Notes: generated from the letters alone by a model not told the origin. 64,000 nucleotides of DNA from Skermanella sp. TT6 (GCF_016653635.2 NZ_CP067420.1:5668001-5732000), one strand, 5' to 3'. Positions 8,628-17,437 are shown, counted from the stretch's first letter. Made by a program: numbers and translations.

Positions 8628-9546
8628 ACGGTCGGCGTGTTCCTCGGTTACGCCGGCCAGCACGGCTACGCGCTGATCGATCGCGCCTTGTACCTGCCGC
8701 AGGCCTGGGCGACCGACGAGGCGCGCCGCCGGTCCGCCTGGGTGCCCGACACGGTGGCCTTCGCCACCAAGCCGAAACTGGGCCTGGCGATGCTGGAGCG
8801 CGCCCTGGATGCCGGCGTGCCCCGCGCCTGGGTAGCGGGCGACAGCGTCTATGGCGCCGACAGTGCGATCCGGCGCGCCCTGGAGCGCCGCCGCATCGGC
8901 TACGTGCTGGCCGTCACCAGTGGACAGCGCCTGTGGCCGGGGACGGTAAGTGATTGGGTCGAGGAGGTGCCGGCCGATGGATGGCACCGGCTCAGTGCGG
9001 GCGACGGCACCAAGGGACCCAGGCTGTACGACTGGGCCTGCCTTCCCTTCCGCGGCGCCCCGGAGGGGTGGCGGAAGGGACTGCTGATCCGGCGGCGGCT
9101 GGGTGATGGCGAGTTGACGTTCTATCTGACCTGCGCTCCGGACGGCACGACCCTGGCCGATCTGGTTCGCGTGGCTGGCGCGCGCTGGACCATTGAAAGC
9201 AGCTTCGAAATGGCCAAGCAGGAGGTCGGGCTTGACCAGTACGAGGTTCGCTCCTGGACCGGCTGGCACCGGCATATCACCTTGGTCCTGCTGGCCTTCG
9301 CCTTTCTCACCGTCGTGCGTCAGGCGGCGATCGGGGGGAAAGGACCCGGCCGACTTGATGGCCGACCTTCTACCCCTGACCGTGCCCGAGATACGTCGCC
9401 TGCTTCATTCCCTCGTCTCCCAAAGCCCGCGCGACCCCGGAACCGCTATCGCTTGGTCACTCTGGCGAAGACGCCACCAGCAAAGGGCTCGACGCAGTCA
9501 CTGGAAACGACGAACCTCAATCGAAAGTGAACGGCTGTAGTACTAG

Positions 9547-9948
9547 ATCGCGGGCGACTCCCTGCTGACCACCGAGCGATGCAATGGCGGCAATGAACCA
9601 GGTTTCGAATTCCTTGTTGGCGAGCACGACCAGATGACTGACATCACGCCTGACCCGTCTCGCCCTTTCCAGGAGATGCGGCCCCAGCGTCGCCGGGCAC
9701 CATTTCGCATCGTCGCAATCCAGCAGGATCAGGACATGGCCTCCCTGCGGAGCGGCCTTGGCAGCCGCCAGGGCGACATGCTTGCGGAAATAGACGTCGT
9801 CGTTCAGGAAGGATCCGCATTTGACGCGGATCGGCGGGTTCACGCGCAGGGGAACATTCGACATATGGTGCGCTGCCATCCTGTGCAGCAGCACGGGTAC
9901 GGCTTCCACTTCCCCATGTCCCTCGACGATCGGCGCGATGAAGACCAT
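9547..9948 (-). pseudogene. DUF4276 (TOPRIM-like) protein, 3' end lost to IS701
   Basis: Residues 1-134 remain. An N-terminal Glu motif (IAPIVEGHGEVEAVPVLL) and an acidic LILLDCDDAK motif near residue 77 are the TOPRIM-like features of DUF4276. The conserved block FETWFIAAIASLGGQQG is the last recognisable part before the IS701 target CTAG. The start is 2 bp after the ATPase stop, so the pair is one operon. DUF4276 proteins run to about 200 residues. DNA beyond the IS (below 1863) reads about 20 more codons that do not resemble the family, so the far side may not be the original continuation. Confidence 0.75.
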
Positions 9949-9950
9949 GG

Positions 9951-11165
9951 TCAGCGGCCGGCGCTGTCGAAAAGCTTCAACTGGCGATCGTTGGAGACAT
10001 CCGTCACCGACGCCGGATCCGGGGAGAGCTGGTTCTGGCGCAGCAATTCACCCGGGGTGAACATCTTCTCGCGCAGCAACTCCCGCGTCTGCGGATCTAT
10101 CCTGCCGATGCGGGTGAGACCAGCCTCGTTGTCCACCGCCAGGATCGCTTCAGGAGGTATGTCGGTATTGTCCAGCAACTCGGGGCTATGGCTGGTGACC
10201 AGGATCTGGCAATCGGCCGCCCCCTCCCGCAGGGCGGACAAAAGCACGCTCGACGCCGCCGGGTGCAAGGCGATTTCCGGTTCCTCGAGCCCGATCAGCA
10301 ACGGCGCGTTGGCGTGGTCCTTCGCCGACATCGCCTGGAGCACGGCCAGCAGGATGCCGAACGCCCTCAACGTGCCGTCGGACATGGCCGCCGCCAGGAA
10401 GCGCCAATGATGGGCCTGTCCCTTGACGTTCTGCCTGAATTCGATGGTTTCCTGGGAACCGAGCGCTTTCACTTCGGCGTCCGAAATGCCGGGAACGATC
10501 CGCGAAAGGCTGTCGCGGACCTTGTCCTTGGCCTCGGCCGAGAACTGCTGGAAGACGCTCGCGGCATTGCTGCCGTCACGGCGGAGGATGTCCCCGGGAT
10601 CAGGCCTTTGCATCGCGGCGATCGACGCCGGGTTCAGATTGTAGACCTCGATCCTCGACAGGGCATCGAAGACCGGCCGAAACTCCGGAATCCCGGACGC
10701 CGCCACCAGGAACAGCCGGTCCGATAACGCGGCAGGCATCGGGGTGACCGAGGAGTTTTCCAGTCTCCCGGACTTCACACGGAAGTGGTGGAATACTCCC
10801 AGGGCTTCCGCCGGGGCGATACGGCATTCCTCATCCTGGACTTCGAATGCCCCGCTCGGTTTGGCACCGACGCGGACCGCATAATGTCCCCGACTTCCGT
10901 TCGGCAGCGTGAAATCGAACCTCAACGCGAAATGGTTGGGATGACCGCCGGACCGCCGCCGGACTTCCTTGATCGATCCACGCTCCCGAAGCGCATGATC
11001 AATGGACGTCCTCAAGGACTCGGCGACGAAGCGCAATGCGTCCAGGAAGTTGCTTTTGCCCGCTCCGTTCGGGCCGACCAGGAACATCAGCGGACCCAGC
11101 TCGAGCTGGCACGCAGCGATACTCTTGTAGTTCCGGATGGTCACCTGACGGATGAAGGCGGGCAT
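9951..11165 (-). CDS. AAA-family ATPase (OLD/AAA_21-like), partner of DUF4276
   Basis: This 404-residue protein has ABC/SMC-type ATPase motifs. The N-terminus FIRQVTIRNYKSI is typical of RecF/OLD ATPases. Walker A is GPNGAGKS (31-38), the signature-like motif is AAMSDGTLRAFG, Walker B is LIGLEEPEIALHP and the switch histidine is in LVTSHSPELLDN. The ATG at 11165 has GGAG 8 nt upstream; longer frames give poor sequence. An ATPase followed by a TOPRIM-fold protein resembles OLD and PARIS (AriA/AriB) phage-defence pairs. A role in sensing phage or DNA ends is inference. With its partner truncated the system is probably dead. Confidence 0.8.
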   Translation of the reverse strand: MPAFIRQVTIRNYKSIAACQLELGPLMFLVGPNGAGKSNFLDALRFVAESLRTSIDHALRERGSIKEVRRRSGGHPNHFALRFDFTLPNGSRGHYAVRVGAKPSGAFEVQDEECRIAPAEALGVFHHFRVKSGRLENSSVTPMPAALSDRLFLVAASGIPEFRPVFDALSRIEVYNLNPASIAAMQRPDPGDILRRDGSNAASVFQQFSAEAKDKVRDSLSRIVPGISDAEVKALGSQETIEFRQNVKGQAHHWRFLAAAMSDGTLRAFGILLAVLQAMSAKDHANAPLLIGLEEPEIALHPAASSVLLSALREGAADCQILVTSHSPELLDNTDIPPEAILAVDNEAGLTRIGRIDPQTRELLREKMFTPGELLRQNQLSPDPASVTDVSNDRQLKLFDSAGR

Positions 11166-11269
11166 GGAGGCAACTCCGGGACGGAAGGACAGCGCTGGAT
11201 ACCGTACTCTCGCACGGATTTCATCCGGCATCGATTTCCGGCCGTCGAGCAGAGCGCCCAGGAAACAGA

Positions 11270-11305
11270 AAAGGGGTGCTGCGCCCGGAAGCGCCGCACC
11301 CCTTT
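11270..11305. terminator. Strong bidirectional hairpin terminator
   Basis: Ten-bp arms AAAGGGGTGC (11270-11279) and GCACCCCTTT (11296-11305) extend inward through GCGC/GCGC with one mismatch. Read on the minus strand it ends in CCCCTTTTCTGTTT. It insulates the ATPase operon from DNA to its right. Confidence 0.6.
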
Positions 11306-11352
11306 CCTTCCAGCCGGAGCCGTGCCGCGGATCAGAAATCCAGGCGGGTGCT

Positions 11353-11586
11353 CTAATTCCCGCAATCGTAGCCAGCGCGCTGCCTGACCTGACCGGCAAG
11401 CGCGTCATGCTCGTCGATGATCTGCTTTCGACGGGGAGCACTCTTCGGTCAGCTAAGGTGCTTCTTGACACCGCCGGCGTTGCGGGCGTGTTTGGAGTTT
11501 GCCTCTTGAGCAGCACTGGCGGTGTTCGCACCGACGTCGCCAGGGTATTGACAGATGCGTTGGCGCGCCCTACTCTTGAAGCATAG
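11353..11586 (+). pseudogene. Phosphoribosyltransferase C-terminal remnant
   Basis: About 75 residues of a PRTase fold with the PRPP-binding loop intact (KRVMLVDDLLSTGSTLRSA), ending at 11586. The N-terminal two thirds are absent and no start or ribosome site precedes it. It resembles ComF or general type-I PRTases. It is a leftover from an earlier rearrangement. Confidence 0.6.
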
Positions 11587-11615
11587 ACGTTGACCGCGCA
11601 TACGCCTCGCGGTCA

Positions 11616-11855
11616 TTAAATATCAGGCATTCCTTCGGGGATGTAGGTCCGGGCGAGCGCCAGAGCAAGGCCAAGCCACAAGGGCAAGAAGTTGCTTAGT
11701 CGGGGACCGGCCGACGCAGATTCAGGGGGTGGGCCGCAAGGTTCCGCCCCCTGAGTTTTTGTGCTCCTCAAACTGCGCCTCACCTCGTCAAGCAGCATTG
11801 CACTGGCGGGCATCGTTAGGGTCAGCATCAGAGCGACGGTTGTCAGAGTGCGCAT
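11616..11855 (-). CDS. Small secreted protein of unknown function
   Basis: The 79 residues start MRTLTTVALMLTLTMPASA, a clean signal peptide, followed by LLDEVRRSLRSTKTQ and a low-complexity, probably frameshifted tail. It lies 30 bp after the decayed multicopper oxidase and could be the remnant of a small periplasmic copper-island gene. I do not recognise the mature part. An alternative start at 11888 overlaps the oxidase stop. Confidence 0.3.
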   Translation of the reverse strand: MRTLTTVALMLTLTMPASAMLLDEVRRSLRSTKTQGAEPCGPPPESASAGPRLSNFLPLWLGLALALARTYIPEGMPDI

Positions 11856-11884
11856 AGGTGTGATCCTGGAAATCGGTTTCATCG

Positions 11885-13041
11885 TCAAGCGATGCGGATG
11901 GTGCTCATCATCCCGGCGATCTGGTGCTCGAGGATGTGGCAGTGGAACATCCAGTCGTCCGGATTATCGGCGACGAAGGCGATCTCGACACGATCGCGCG
12001 GCGCCAGCAGGACAGTGTCCTGCCACTCCTTGAACCGGGTTGGCTGACCGTTGCGGGACAGCACCCGGAAGGTATGACCGTGCAAGTGCATGGGATGGTG
12101 TCAGGCCGTCTCGTTGATCATCGCGATGATGCAGGTTTGGCCACGCTCGATCGTGAAGATGGGGTTCATGACATGGCCGCCGTGGTCACCCTCGGGACCA
12201 TTATCGGCGATACCATTGATCGCCCAAGCCATGCCGCTGCGCATCATTGTGCGCATGTCGATCATCTTCCCGTTCACCATTGCTCCGGCCATCGTCCCCA
12301 TCATGCCACCACCCAGGGTTACCTCATGGCGAGCCGCACCGGCAAGGTTCGGCTCCGGCACCGGATTGGGTGGCAAGTTGATGATGGGAGTGTCCAGCGG
12401 TCGGTCCCGCAGCCGCTCTGGCCCGTAGCTCAGGTCTACCATCCGGTAGGCGAGGTCACGATAAAAGTCATCCACGACGGTGGTACGGTCACCGGGAGCG
12501 CCGGTCATATCGAGCACCAGGTCGATGCGCATGGCGGGCGCCAGCACCACCCGACCACTTTCCGGCTCGTGCGGCTCCACGGGATGGCCGTCGATCGCGA
12601 CAACCAGTGGCCGATGACCCTGGAACCGAAGGCCGAAGATGCGGGCATTGGCGGGTTTATCAGACGCAGCCGGACCCGCTCGCCGGACCGGACAGGGAAG
12701 TCCTCGACCACCTGACCGTTGATGGTGACGCTGTTGCCGATCCTGCCGTTATGGCTCAGATCCATCATGTTGCCGAAGTCGTTGCTGATCGAGGCGTCCG
12801 CTTTCGAACGCCAGTCGCCCAGCATCCAGGTGAGGTCACGATCGACCTGGATCGGCTCCTGCTCTTCGACGATGAGCGCTCCGGAGAGGCCGCGGCCGAC
12901 CTGTTCGTGGCTGCGAATGTGCGGGTGGTACCAGAAAGTGCCTGCGTCCACGACCTCGAACTCATAGGTGAAGGTTTCGCCGGGGGCGATCGGCGGCACG
13001 GGCATGTGCGGCACGCCGTCCATAGCATTCGGTACGCGGAT
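11885..13041 (-). pseudogene. Multicopper oxidase (CopA/CumA-type), decayed
   Basis: Three cupredoxin domains can be traced: the domain-1 end RVPNAMDGVPHM with FWYHPHIRSHEQ; a Met-rich centre (GGGMMGTMAGAM); and the C-terminal copper sites MHLHGHTF and FHCHILEHQIAGMM. Lesions: the 5' end including the first HWHG motif is gone; one base is lost near 12656 after RLRLIN; and a TGA at 12101-12103 replaces the Trp expected in the ETAW-HPMHLHGH stretch. Family role is periplasmic Cu(I) oxidation. Confidence 0.85.
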
Positions 13042-13413
13042 TATGGCCCGACAATCAGGATAGGAAGAGCGTCAATCAGGGGTTCTTCCGCACTTCCGGT
13101 GCACACGGATCAAGAGTGAAAACCGAGTGAATATATTGAGAGGGCGTTCCCACTCGTAACCTGAAGCCACTCCTTGCTTGATTGCGCATTCTCCCTGCTG
13201 CCACCCGGCATGGCAGTCGATCGCCTGCTGCCGTCGGGCGACCATCTCGTTCTCGAGATGCATGCTACCAGTTCATCGGCGGCTTGCCCCTTGACGTAAA
13301 TTGCCGTGACCTCTATAGGCCCCTTATCTCAGCATCGCTCTCACTCACTCGGCGGAGAAGGATCGACAAATGACATTAGAATACAATGCTTTACAGACCT
13401 GTTGAAATTAAGA

Positions 13414-13430
13414 TAAAAATTTTTACCTTA
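13414..13430 (+). repeat. Left copy of 17-bp inverted repeat around the ATPase gene
   Basis: TAAAAATTTTTACCTTA, itself built on a 12-bp palindrome (13414-13425), ends 5 bp before the ATG at 13436. Its exact inverted partner is at 14975-14991. It could be a mobile-element end or an autoregulatory operator. Confidence 0.85.
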
Positions 13431-13435
13431 CCTAT

Positions 13436-14944
13436 ATGAAAACGACCTGGTCATTTTACGGACGCGCTCGCGAGCGCGCTGACATCCTCCGGTTGATCCA
13501 CCGTGGTCACTGGTTCTTCTGCTCGATCACCGGACGGCGACGGATTGGGAAGACAACTCTCATCCGCAACGCCGTGAAGGAGGCTGGTGTCAGAGCATTC
13601 TACGTACAGATGCCCGACAGCGATGCATTTGGTGTCGTCAATGCGATGCGCGACGCAGTCGAGGATCACGAAATGACGGACATCGTGAACCCGGAAAAGA
13701 TTCTCAGCTTGGCGGACGTGGCGCAGGCGGTAGGGGCAATTTGCCGCAGCGGCTGCATCGTGGTGATTGACGAGTTCCAATATTTTCATCGTAAAGCTCT
13801 TTACGAGTTCACAAGCTATCTACAGAATGACGTAGACCGTCTAAGAGAAATAGATGTCGGCGGCGGCCTTTTTGTACTTGGGTCTATTCATACGGAAATG
13901 ACGGCTATCCTAGAGGACCAGAGCTCCCCACTCTTCAATCGACTAACTGACCGCTTGCAGCTTGGTCACTGGGATTTTGCTACCTTGGTCGAGATGTTCA
14001 GGGCACACGGAATCGAAGACCCGAGGGCTTGGCTGTTCTTCTGGACTCTCTTTGAGGGAGTGCCGAAGTTCTATCATGATGCATGGCAGCAAGATGCCCT
14101 CACTGGGGATGACGGGCACCGCCGAGTTGCGTTAACTCGGCTCTTTTTAGAGGGGCTCTCGCCTCTACGTGACGAAGCAGAGAATTGGTTCCTGCGCGAA
14201 TTAAGAGGGCGGTATGACAGCGTCTTGAAGGTAGTTGCCGCCCGTCAGCCTTGTTCCCATGCGGAACTACGCGATGCGTTCAAGGCTGAGGCAGGAGATG
14301 AGAAGCAGCTTGGTGGATATTTAAAGATCCTGATCGAGCGGTACAGCATGATCGAGATGCGTAAGCCGATCTTCTCGGCGGATCGCCAACGCAATGCACG
14401 CTATGTCATTACCGATAACTTCCTCTCCGCCTGGCTAGTCGCCCTTGGGCGTGCCGCTGATCTAGCCCGGATCCAACCGGTCGAACGCGCGGTAGTTCGC
14501 GCCGATGAACGCCTCACCAACTTGGAAGGGTTTGCTTTTGAAAAAATGATACGCGAGGTGCTGCGGCAGGCTTCCGCCAACGGAAAGGGCCCCATATCCC
14601 TCACCATGATGGTGGAGGGTTGGTGGGACAAGCCGGACTCCGGGCTGTCGAACATCGAAATCGATGTTATCGGTGTGGATACCGATGCTGAGAGGATCCT
14701 CTTTGGCTCCTGCAAGCGTTCGGCGGATAAGCACACCGGAGCGAGCCTCGCCAAGTCACGTGCCCATATCGAGAGTTTCCTGAGCACGAAATTGGGGGCA
14801 AATTATCGTCGTTATGAGCAGATCCACTATGCGTTTGCGCCGGTGATTGGAGTGGATCGTCGTCATGAAATTACAACTCATGGGTTTGTGCCAATGGACT
14901 TGCTGGAGTTTGCCCAGGCAGTCATGACAAGAAAAAACCTTTAG
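13436..14944 (+). CDS. AAA ATPase with C-terminal nuclease-like domain (archaeal-ATPase/DUF234 type)
   Basis: This 502-residue protein has Walker A GRRRIGKT (33-40) and Walker B CIVVIDEFQYF (Asp-Glu near 112). A sensor-like SIHTEM follows, then a winged-helix region and a C-terminal segment IEIDVIGVD...ILFGSCKRS. That segment matches the PD-(D/E)XK-like core of DUF234 proteins, with Ser where E of ExK is usual. Bases are visibly richer in A/T than neighbours. No good Shine-Dalgarno precedes the ATG. It stands alone, bracketed by 17-bp inverted repeats. This family is expanded in archaea and sporadic in bacteria; function is unknown, with mobility or defence suspected. Confidence 0.75.
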   Translation: MKTTWSFYGRARERADILRLIHRGHWFFCSITGRRRIGKTTLIRNAVKEAGVRAFYVQMPDSDAFGVVNAMRDAVEDHEMTDIVNPEKILSLADVAQAVGAICRSGCIVVIDEFQYFHRKALYEFTSYLQNDVDRLREIDVGGGLFVLGSIHTEMTAILEDQSSPLFNRLTDRLQLGHWDFATLVEMFRAHGIEDPRAWLFFWTLFEGVPKFYHDAWQQDALTGDDGHRRVALTRLFLEGLSPLRDEAENWFLRELRGRYDSVLKVVAARQPCSHAELRDAFKAEAGDEKQLGGYLKILIERYSMIEMRKPIFSADRQRNARYVITDNFLSAWLVALGRAADLARIQPVERAVVRADERLTNLEGFAFEKMIREVLRQASANGKGPISLTMMVEGWWDKPDSGLSNIEIDVIGVDTDAERILFGSCKRSADKHTGASLAKSRAHIESFLSTKLGANYRRYEQIHYAFAPVIGVDRRHEITTHGFVPMDLLEFAQAVMTRKNL

Positions 14945-14974
14945 AAATACAACAAGTTATGCGAGAAATACCCT

Positions 14975-14991
14975 TAAGGTAAAAATTTTTA
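14975..14991 (-). repeat. Right copy of 17-bp inverted repeat around the ATPase gene
   Basis: The exact reverse complement of 13414-13430, 30 bp after the ATPase stop. The surrounding 23 bases (14974-14996) also match the left copy as a direct repeat at 21 of 23 positions because the core is palindromic. Confidence 0.85.
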
Positions 14992-14996
14992 CGTTA

Positions 14997-15652
14997 GCCT
15001 CGAAGCTTCTTGTGATGTTGAACTGAAGACGTGTTGGGCGGGCAATGACATGAACCGTTGTGGCAAACCTAGATTAATTCAACCGGCCAGCAACCAAGTC
15101 ATAGGAGTGAATGCAGTTTGGGGGATGAAATAAATTTCTCCAGCCTGGAAGAAAAGGTAGCGTATAAGCTCCCTCTTCCTAGGCCCGCCAACAAATCTAG
15201 CGTGATTGCTTGTATAGGGTTTTTGGTGTCAAGCCAGTAATCGTTGTCGGGCTCCGTCTGTCCGAGGGGAGCCCGCCATCGGGCGCGGATCATCGCGCCG
15301 CAACCTTGTATCCGGTGGGCCTCGGAGGACCCGAACCATGATGCAGCCATGCGCATCGGGGCGATCGGCTGCGCCGAACGGTTCCGCTCCCCTGGTTTGC
15401 CGAGCAGGCTCGACAAACCAGGAGATGCTCACCTTCGCCCCATGCCCACCGGCATCAGCAACAACAAGGATTTGGATATTGAAAAGATAGCGATTACCCT
15501 ACAACTCGCGCCGACACCGATGCCCGGCATCAACACGGCGCAATGATCCCGCGGGACTCTCGCTTAACCCGCCACCTCGATTGTCTCACCAACGGGGTCC
15601 ATCTCACCCGAAATATGCAAGCATGCTTCGCCTTCGACTGCATCGGACCTCC
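14997..15652. other. Intergenic stretch without a convincing gene
   Basis: Only short, composition-driven frames are present. The left part is A/T-rich like the ATPase unit; from about 15240 it becomes GC-rich with several stem-loops, including the hairpin at 15391-15422. No tRNA or known RNA recognised. Confidence 0.5.
15391..15422. other. Long near-perfect hairpin
   Basis: Arms CCTGGTTTGCCGAGC and GCTCGACAAACCAGG pair at 14 of 15 positions around a 2-nt loop. There is no T-tract, so a repeat element or RNA structure is likelier than an intrinsic terminator. Confidence 0.5.
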
Positions 15653-16075
15653 TCAGCCGACACGATTGGAGCGGATAAAGCGCTCGAAGGCCCTCAAGGT
15701 TTCCTCGCTGATGTGGTGCTCGACCCCCTCAGCGTCGCGCTCCGCCGTCTCCTCGGTCACTCCGAGGGCCTTCAAGAAATTCACCACGACCTCGTGGCGG
15801 CGCTTGCAGCGCTCGGCCATCTTGCGTCCTGTCTCGGTCAGGAAGATCGACCTGTAGGGCAGGCTTGCCACCAAGCCCTCCCGTTGGAGCCTGCCGATGG
15901 TCTTGACCACGGTCGGATGTGCGACGCCCAGGCGCCGGGCGATGTCAGCCGCGCGCGCTTCACCGGTTGTGTCGATCAAGTCGGCGATAAGTTCGACATA
16001 ATCCTCAGCCAACTCCGTCTGGTGGGCCTCGCGGACCCTCTGGAAGTTCGCGGCCTGCCGGTCCGCGTCAGGCAT
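15653..16075 (-). CDS. mntR: Manganese-responsive DtxR/MntR-family regulator
   Basis: This 140-residue protein has an N-terminal winged helix (IADLIDTTGEARAADIARRL then VAHPTVVKTIGRLQREGLV) and a metal-binding dimerisation half (RSIFLTETGRKMAERCKRRHEVVVNFL, EGVEHHISEETL). This is the MntR layout, without the SH3 domain of DtxR. The ATG at 16075 gives the normal length; the longer frame starts with TTG. It is divergent from the multicopper oxidase and ZIP genes, with a candidate operator at 16222-16242. It should repress or activate metal genes when loaded with Mn(II), by family knowledge. Confidence 0.82.
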   Translation of the reverse strand: MPDADRQAANFQRVREAHQTELAEDYVELIADLIDTTGEARAADIARRLGVAHPTVVKTIGRLQREGLVASLPYRSIFLTETGRKMAERCKRRHEVVVNFLKALGVTEETAERDAEGVEHHISEETLRAFERFIRSNRVG

Positions 16076-16221
16076 CTCCTCCGGCACTCTGCTCGCATTC
16101 CTTCCGATCACTGTTCGGTTTTCCCTCCGGTTCCGGCGATCCTGCCACAACGTTCCCTACCTATGCCAGCGGGCTTCCGGATCCTCCGAGTGGATTGTTG
16201 ACGAGGGGTCGATTCGGCGCG

Positions 16222-16242
16222 ACTATAGCACTTGCTACATGT
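16222..16242. promoter_or_regulatory. Candidate MntR operator
   Basis: TAGCA and TGCTA are inverted around a CT spacer within ACTATAGCACTTGCTACATG, resembling MntR boxes (ATAGCA-type half-sites). It lies in the divergent region between mntR and the oxidase, and a further half-site TATAGCA follows at about 16243-16249. Confidence 0.45.
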
Positions 16243-16303
16243 TATAGCATCGGACAAATGCCTGAAGTAAGGCCTTGTCGGCTTGAATACAGGAGCGATG
16301 AGC

Positions 16304-17437
16304 ATGAGGTCCCTGTTCGGTCAGCCCGTGACGCGACGTTTGCTCCTCGCAGGAGGGGCCCTTCTGGGAGGGGTGCACGCCGCACGGCTCGCCCTCGGTG
16401 GTGCCGCGGCCCAGACGCACGGCCCCGGGCACGCGATGCCGATCACAGACGGCCAGCCGTCGGCGGCGCTTTCGGCGGCGCACGCCTCGCATGGCGGCAT
16501 GATGACCGTGGGTGAGGTCGATACCGCGCGGAACGGCTTCGATCCACACACCCTTCTCACCGACTGGGATACCGGCGAAGTCATCCGGGATGACCAAGGG
16601 CGCCCTTGCCGCGAGTTCGTGGTCGAGGCCATCGACAAGGAAGTCGAGATCGCCCCGGGCATTTTCTTTCCGGCTTGGACCTACAACGGACGCATCCCCG
16701 GCCCGACCATCCGGGCCGTCGAGGGCGAGCGGGTCCGCATCACCTTCCGGAACCGCGGATCGCACCCGCACTCCATGCATTTCCACGGCATCCACTCCGC
16801 CCGGATGGACGGTGTCCCGGGAGCTGGCGACGTCCTTCCTGGCGGTCAATTCGTCTACGAGTTCGACGCCAGGCCTTTCGGCTGCCACCTCTACCACTGC
16901 CACACCGTTCCGCTGAAGCGCCACATTCATAAAGGCCTGTACGGTGCCTTCATCGTGGATCCTGATCCGGCGCGCCATCCCGAGCACGAAGCGGTCGCCC
17001 GCTCCCGCCTGCTCGGCACACCCGAGAACCGGGAGTGGCAGGAGTTTGTCATGGTCATGAACGCCTTCGACACGAACTTCGACGAGGAGAACGAGGTTTA
17101 CGCCGTCAATACGGTGGCGCATGCCTATTCCAAACGCCCGATCGTGATCGACCGGGGGCGGCCGGTCCGGATTTACCTGGTCAACGTGACCGAGTTCGAT
17201 CCTATCAACAGCCTTCACCTGCACGGCAACTTTTTCGACTACTACGACAGTGGCACAACGCTGACGCCGACGCTCAGGACCGTGGACATCATCACGCAGT
17301 GCCAGGGCCAGCGCGGCATCCTGGAGTTCACATACCAGGATCACGAACCGGGGCATTACATGTTCCACGCGCACCAGTCCGAGTTCGTCGAACTCGGCTG
17401 GATGAGCCTGTTCGATGTTCGGGGGGAGGTCGCATGA
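16304..17437 (+). CDS. Two-domain multicopper oxidase, Tat-exported
   Basis: This 377-residue protein begins with a twin-arginine signal (PVTRRLLLAGGALLGG). Copper ligands are SMHFHGIH and LYHCHTVPLKRHIHKG in the first cupredoxin domain, and SLHLHGNFF and MFHAHQSEFVELGWM in the second. The motif set fits the two-domain multicopper oxidases. The ATG at 16304 sits 8 nt after AGGAG, better than the TTG at 16283. The stop overlaps the ZIP start (ATGA). Divergent mntR suggests a manganese or mixed-metal oxidase role; this is inference. Confidence 0.8.
   Translation: MRSLFGQPVTRRLLLAGGALLGGVHAARLALGGAAAQTHGPGHAMPITDGQPSAALSAAHASHGGMMTVGEVDTARNGFDPHTLLTDWDTGEVIRDDQGRPCREFVVEAIDKEVEIAPGIFFPAWTYNGRIPGPTIRAVEGERVRITFRNRGSHPHSMHFHGIHSARMDGVPGAGDVLPGGQFVYEFDARPFGCHLYHCHTVPLKRHIHKGLYGAFIVDPDPARHPEHEAVARSRLLGTPENREWQEFVMVMNAFDTNFDEENEVYAVNTVAHAYSKRPIVIDRGRPVRIYLVNVTEFDPINSLHLHGNFFDYYDSGTTLTPTLRTVDIITQCQGQRGILEFTYQDHEPGHYMFHAHQSEFVELGWMSLFDVRGEVA

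Larger units (their letters stand above)
1933..9540 (+). pseudogene. IS701-family DDE transposase, split and frameshifted
   Basis: The N-terminal part runs 1933-2336 and contains the first catalytic Asp in VVVLDETGF (about residue 101). The rest resumes after the IS66 stack at 8581. The second Asp lies in AGDSVYG and the Glu in WTIESSFEMAKQE. Three lesions are visible: the 6.2-kb IS66 insertion; a 69-bp in-frame insertion after IENCQ that brings a TAG stop; and a frame change near the run of G at about 9330, after which the family tail PLTVPEIRRLL is read in another frame up to 9540. It cannot make an active transposase. Confidence 0.8.
1867..9542 (+). mobile_element. IS701-like insertion sequence, enlarged by nested IS66 copies
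   Basis: The ends are inverted repeats, TACTACAGCCG at 1867-1877 and CGGCTGTAGTA at 9532-9542. They are flanked by CTAG at 1863-1866 and 9543-9546, the 4-bp YTAR-type target duplication typical of IS701. Without the nested IS66 the element is about 1.44 kb, normal for the family. It carries one transposase gene, now broken in several ways. It sits in the DUF4276 gene that continues at 9547-9948. Confidence 0.85.

Noticed and set aside
9325-9345. GGGGGGAAAGG run in IS701 as a programmed frameshift site
   Set aside because: IS701 transposases are single-frame proteins and this copy has other inactivating lesions; a homopolymer slip is simpler.
12101-12103. In-frame TGA in the multicopper oxidase as possible selenocysteine
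   Set aside because: It replaces a Trp next to copper ligands, no SECIS-like structure follows, and the gene has another frameshift and a lost 5' end.
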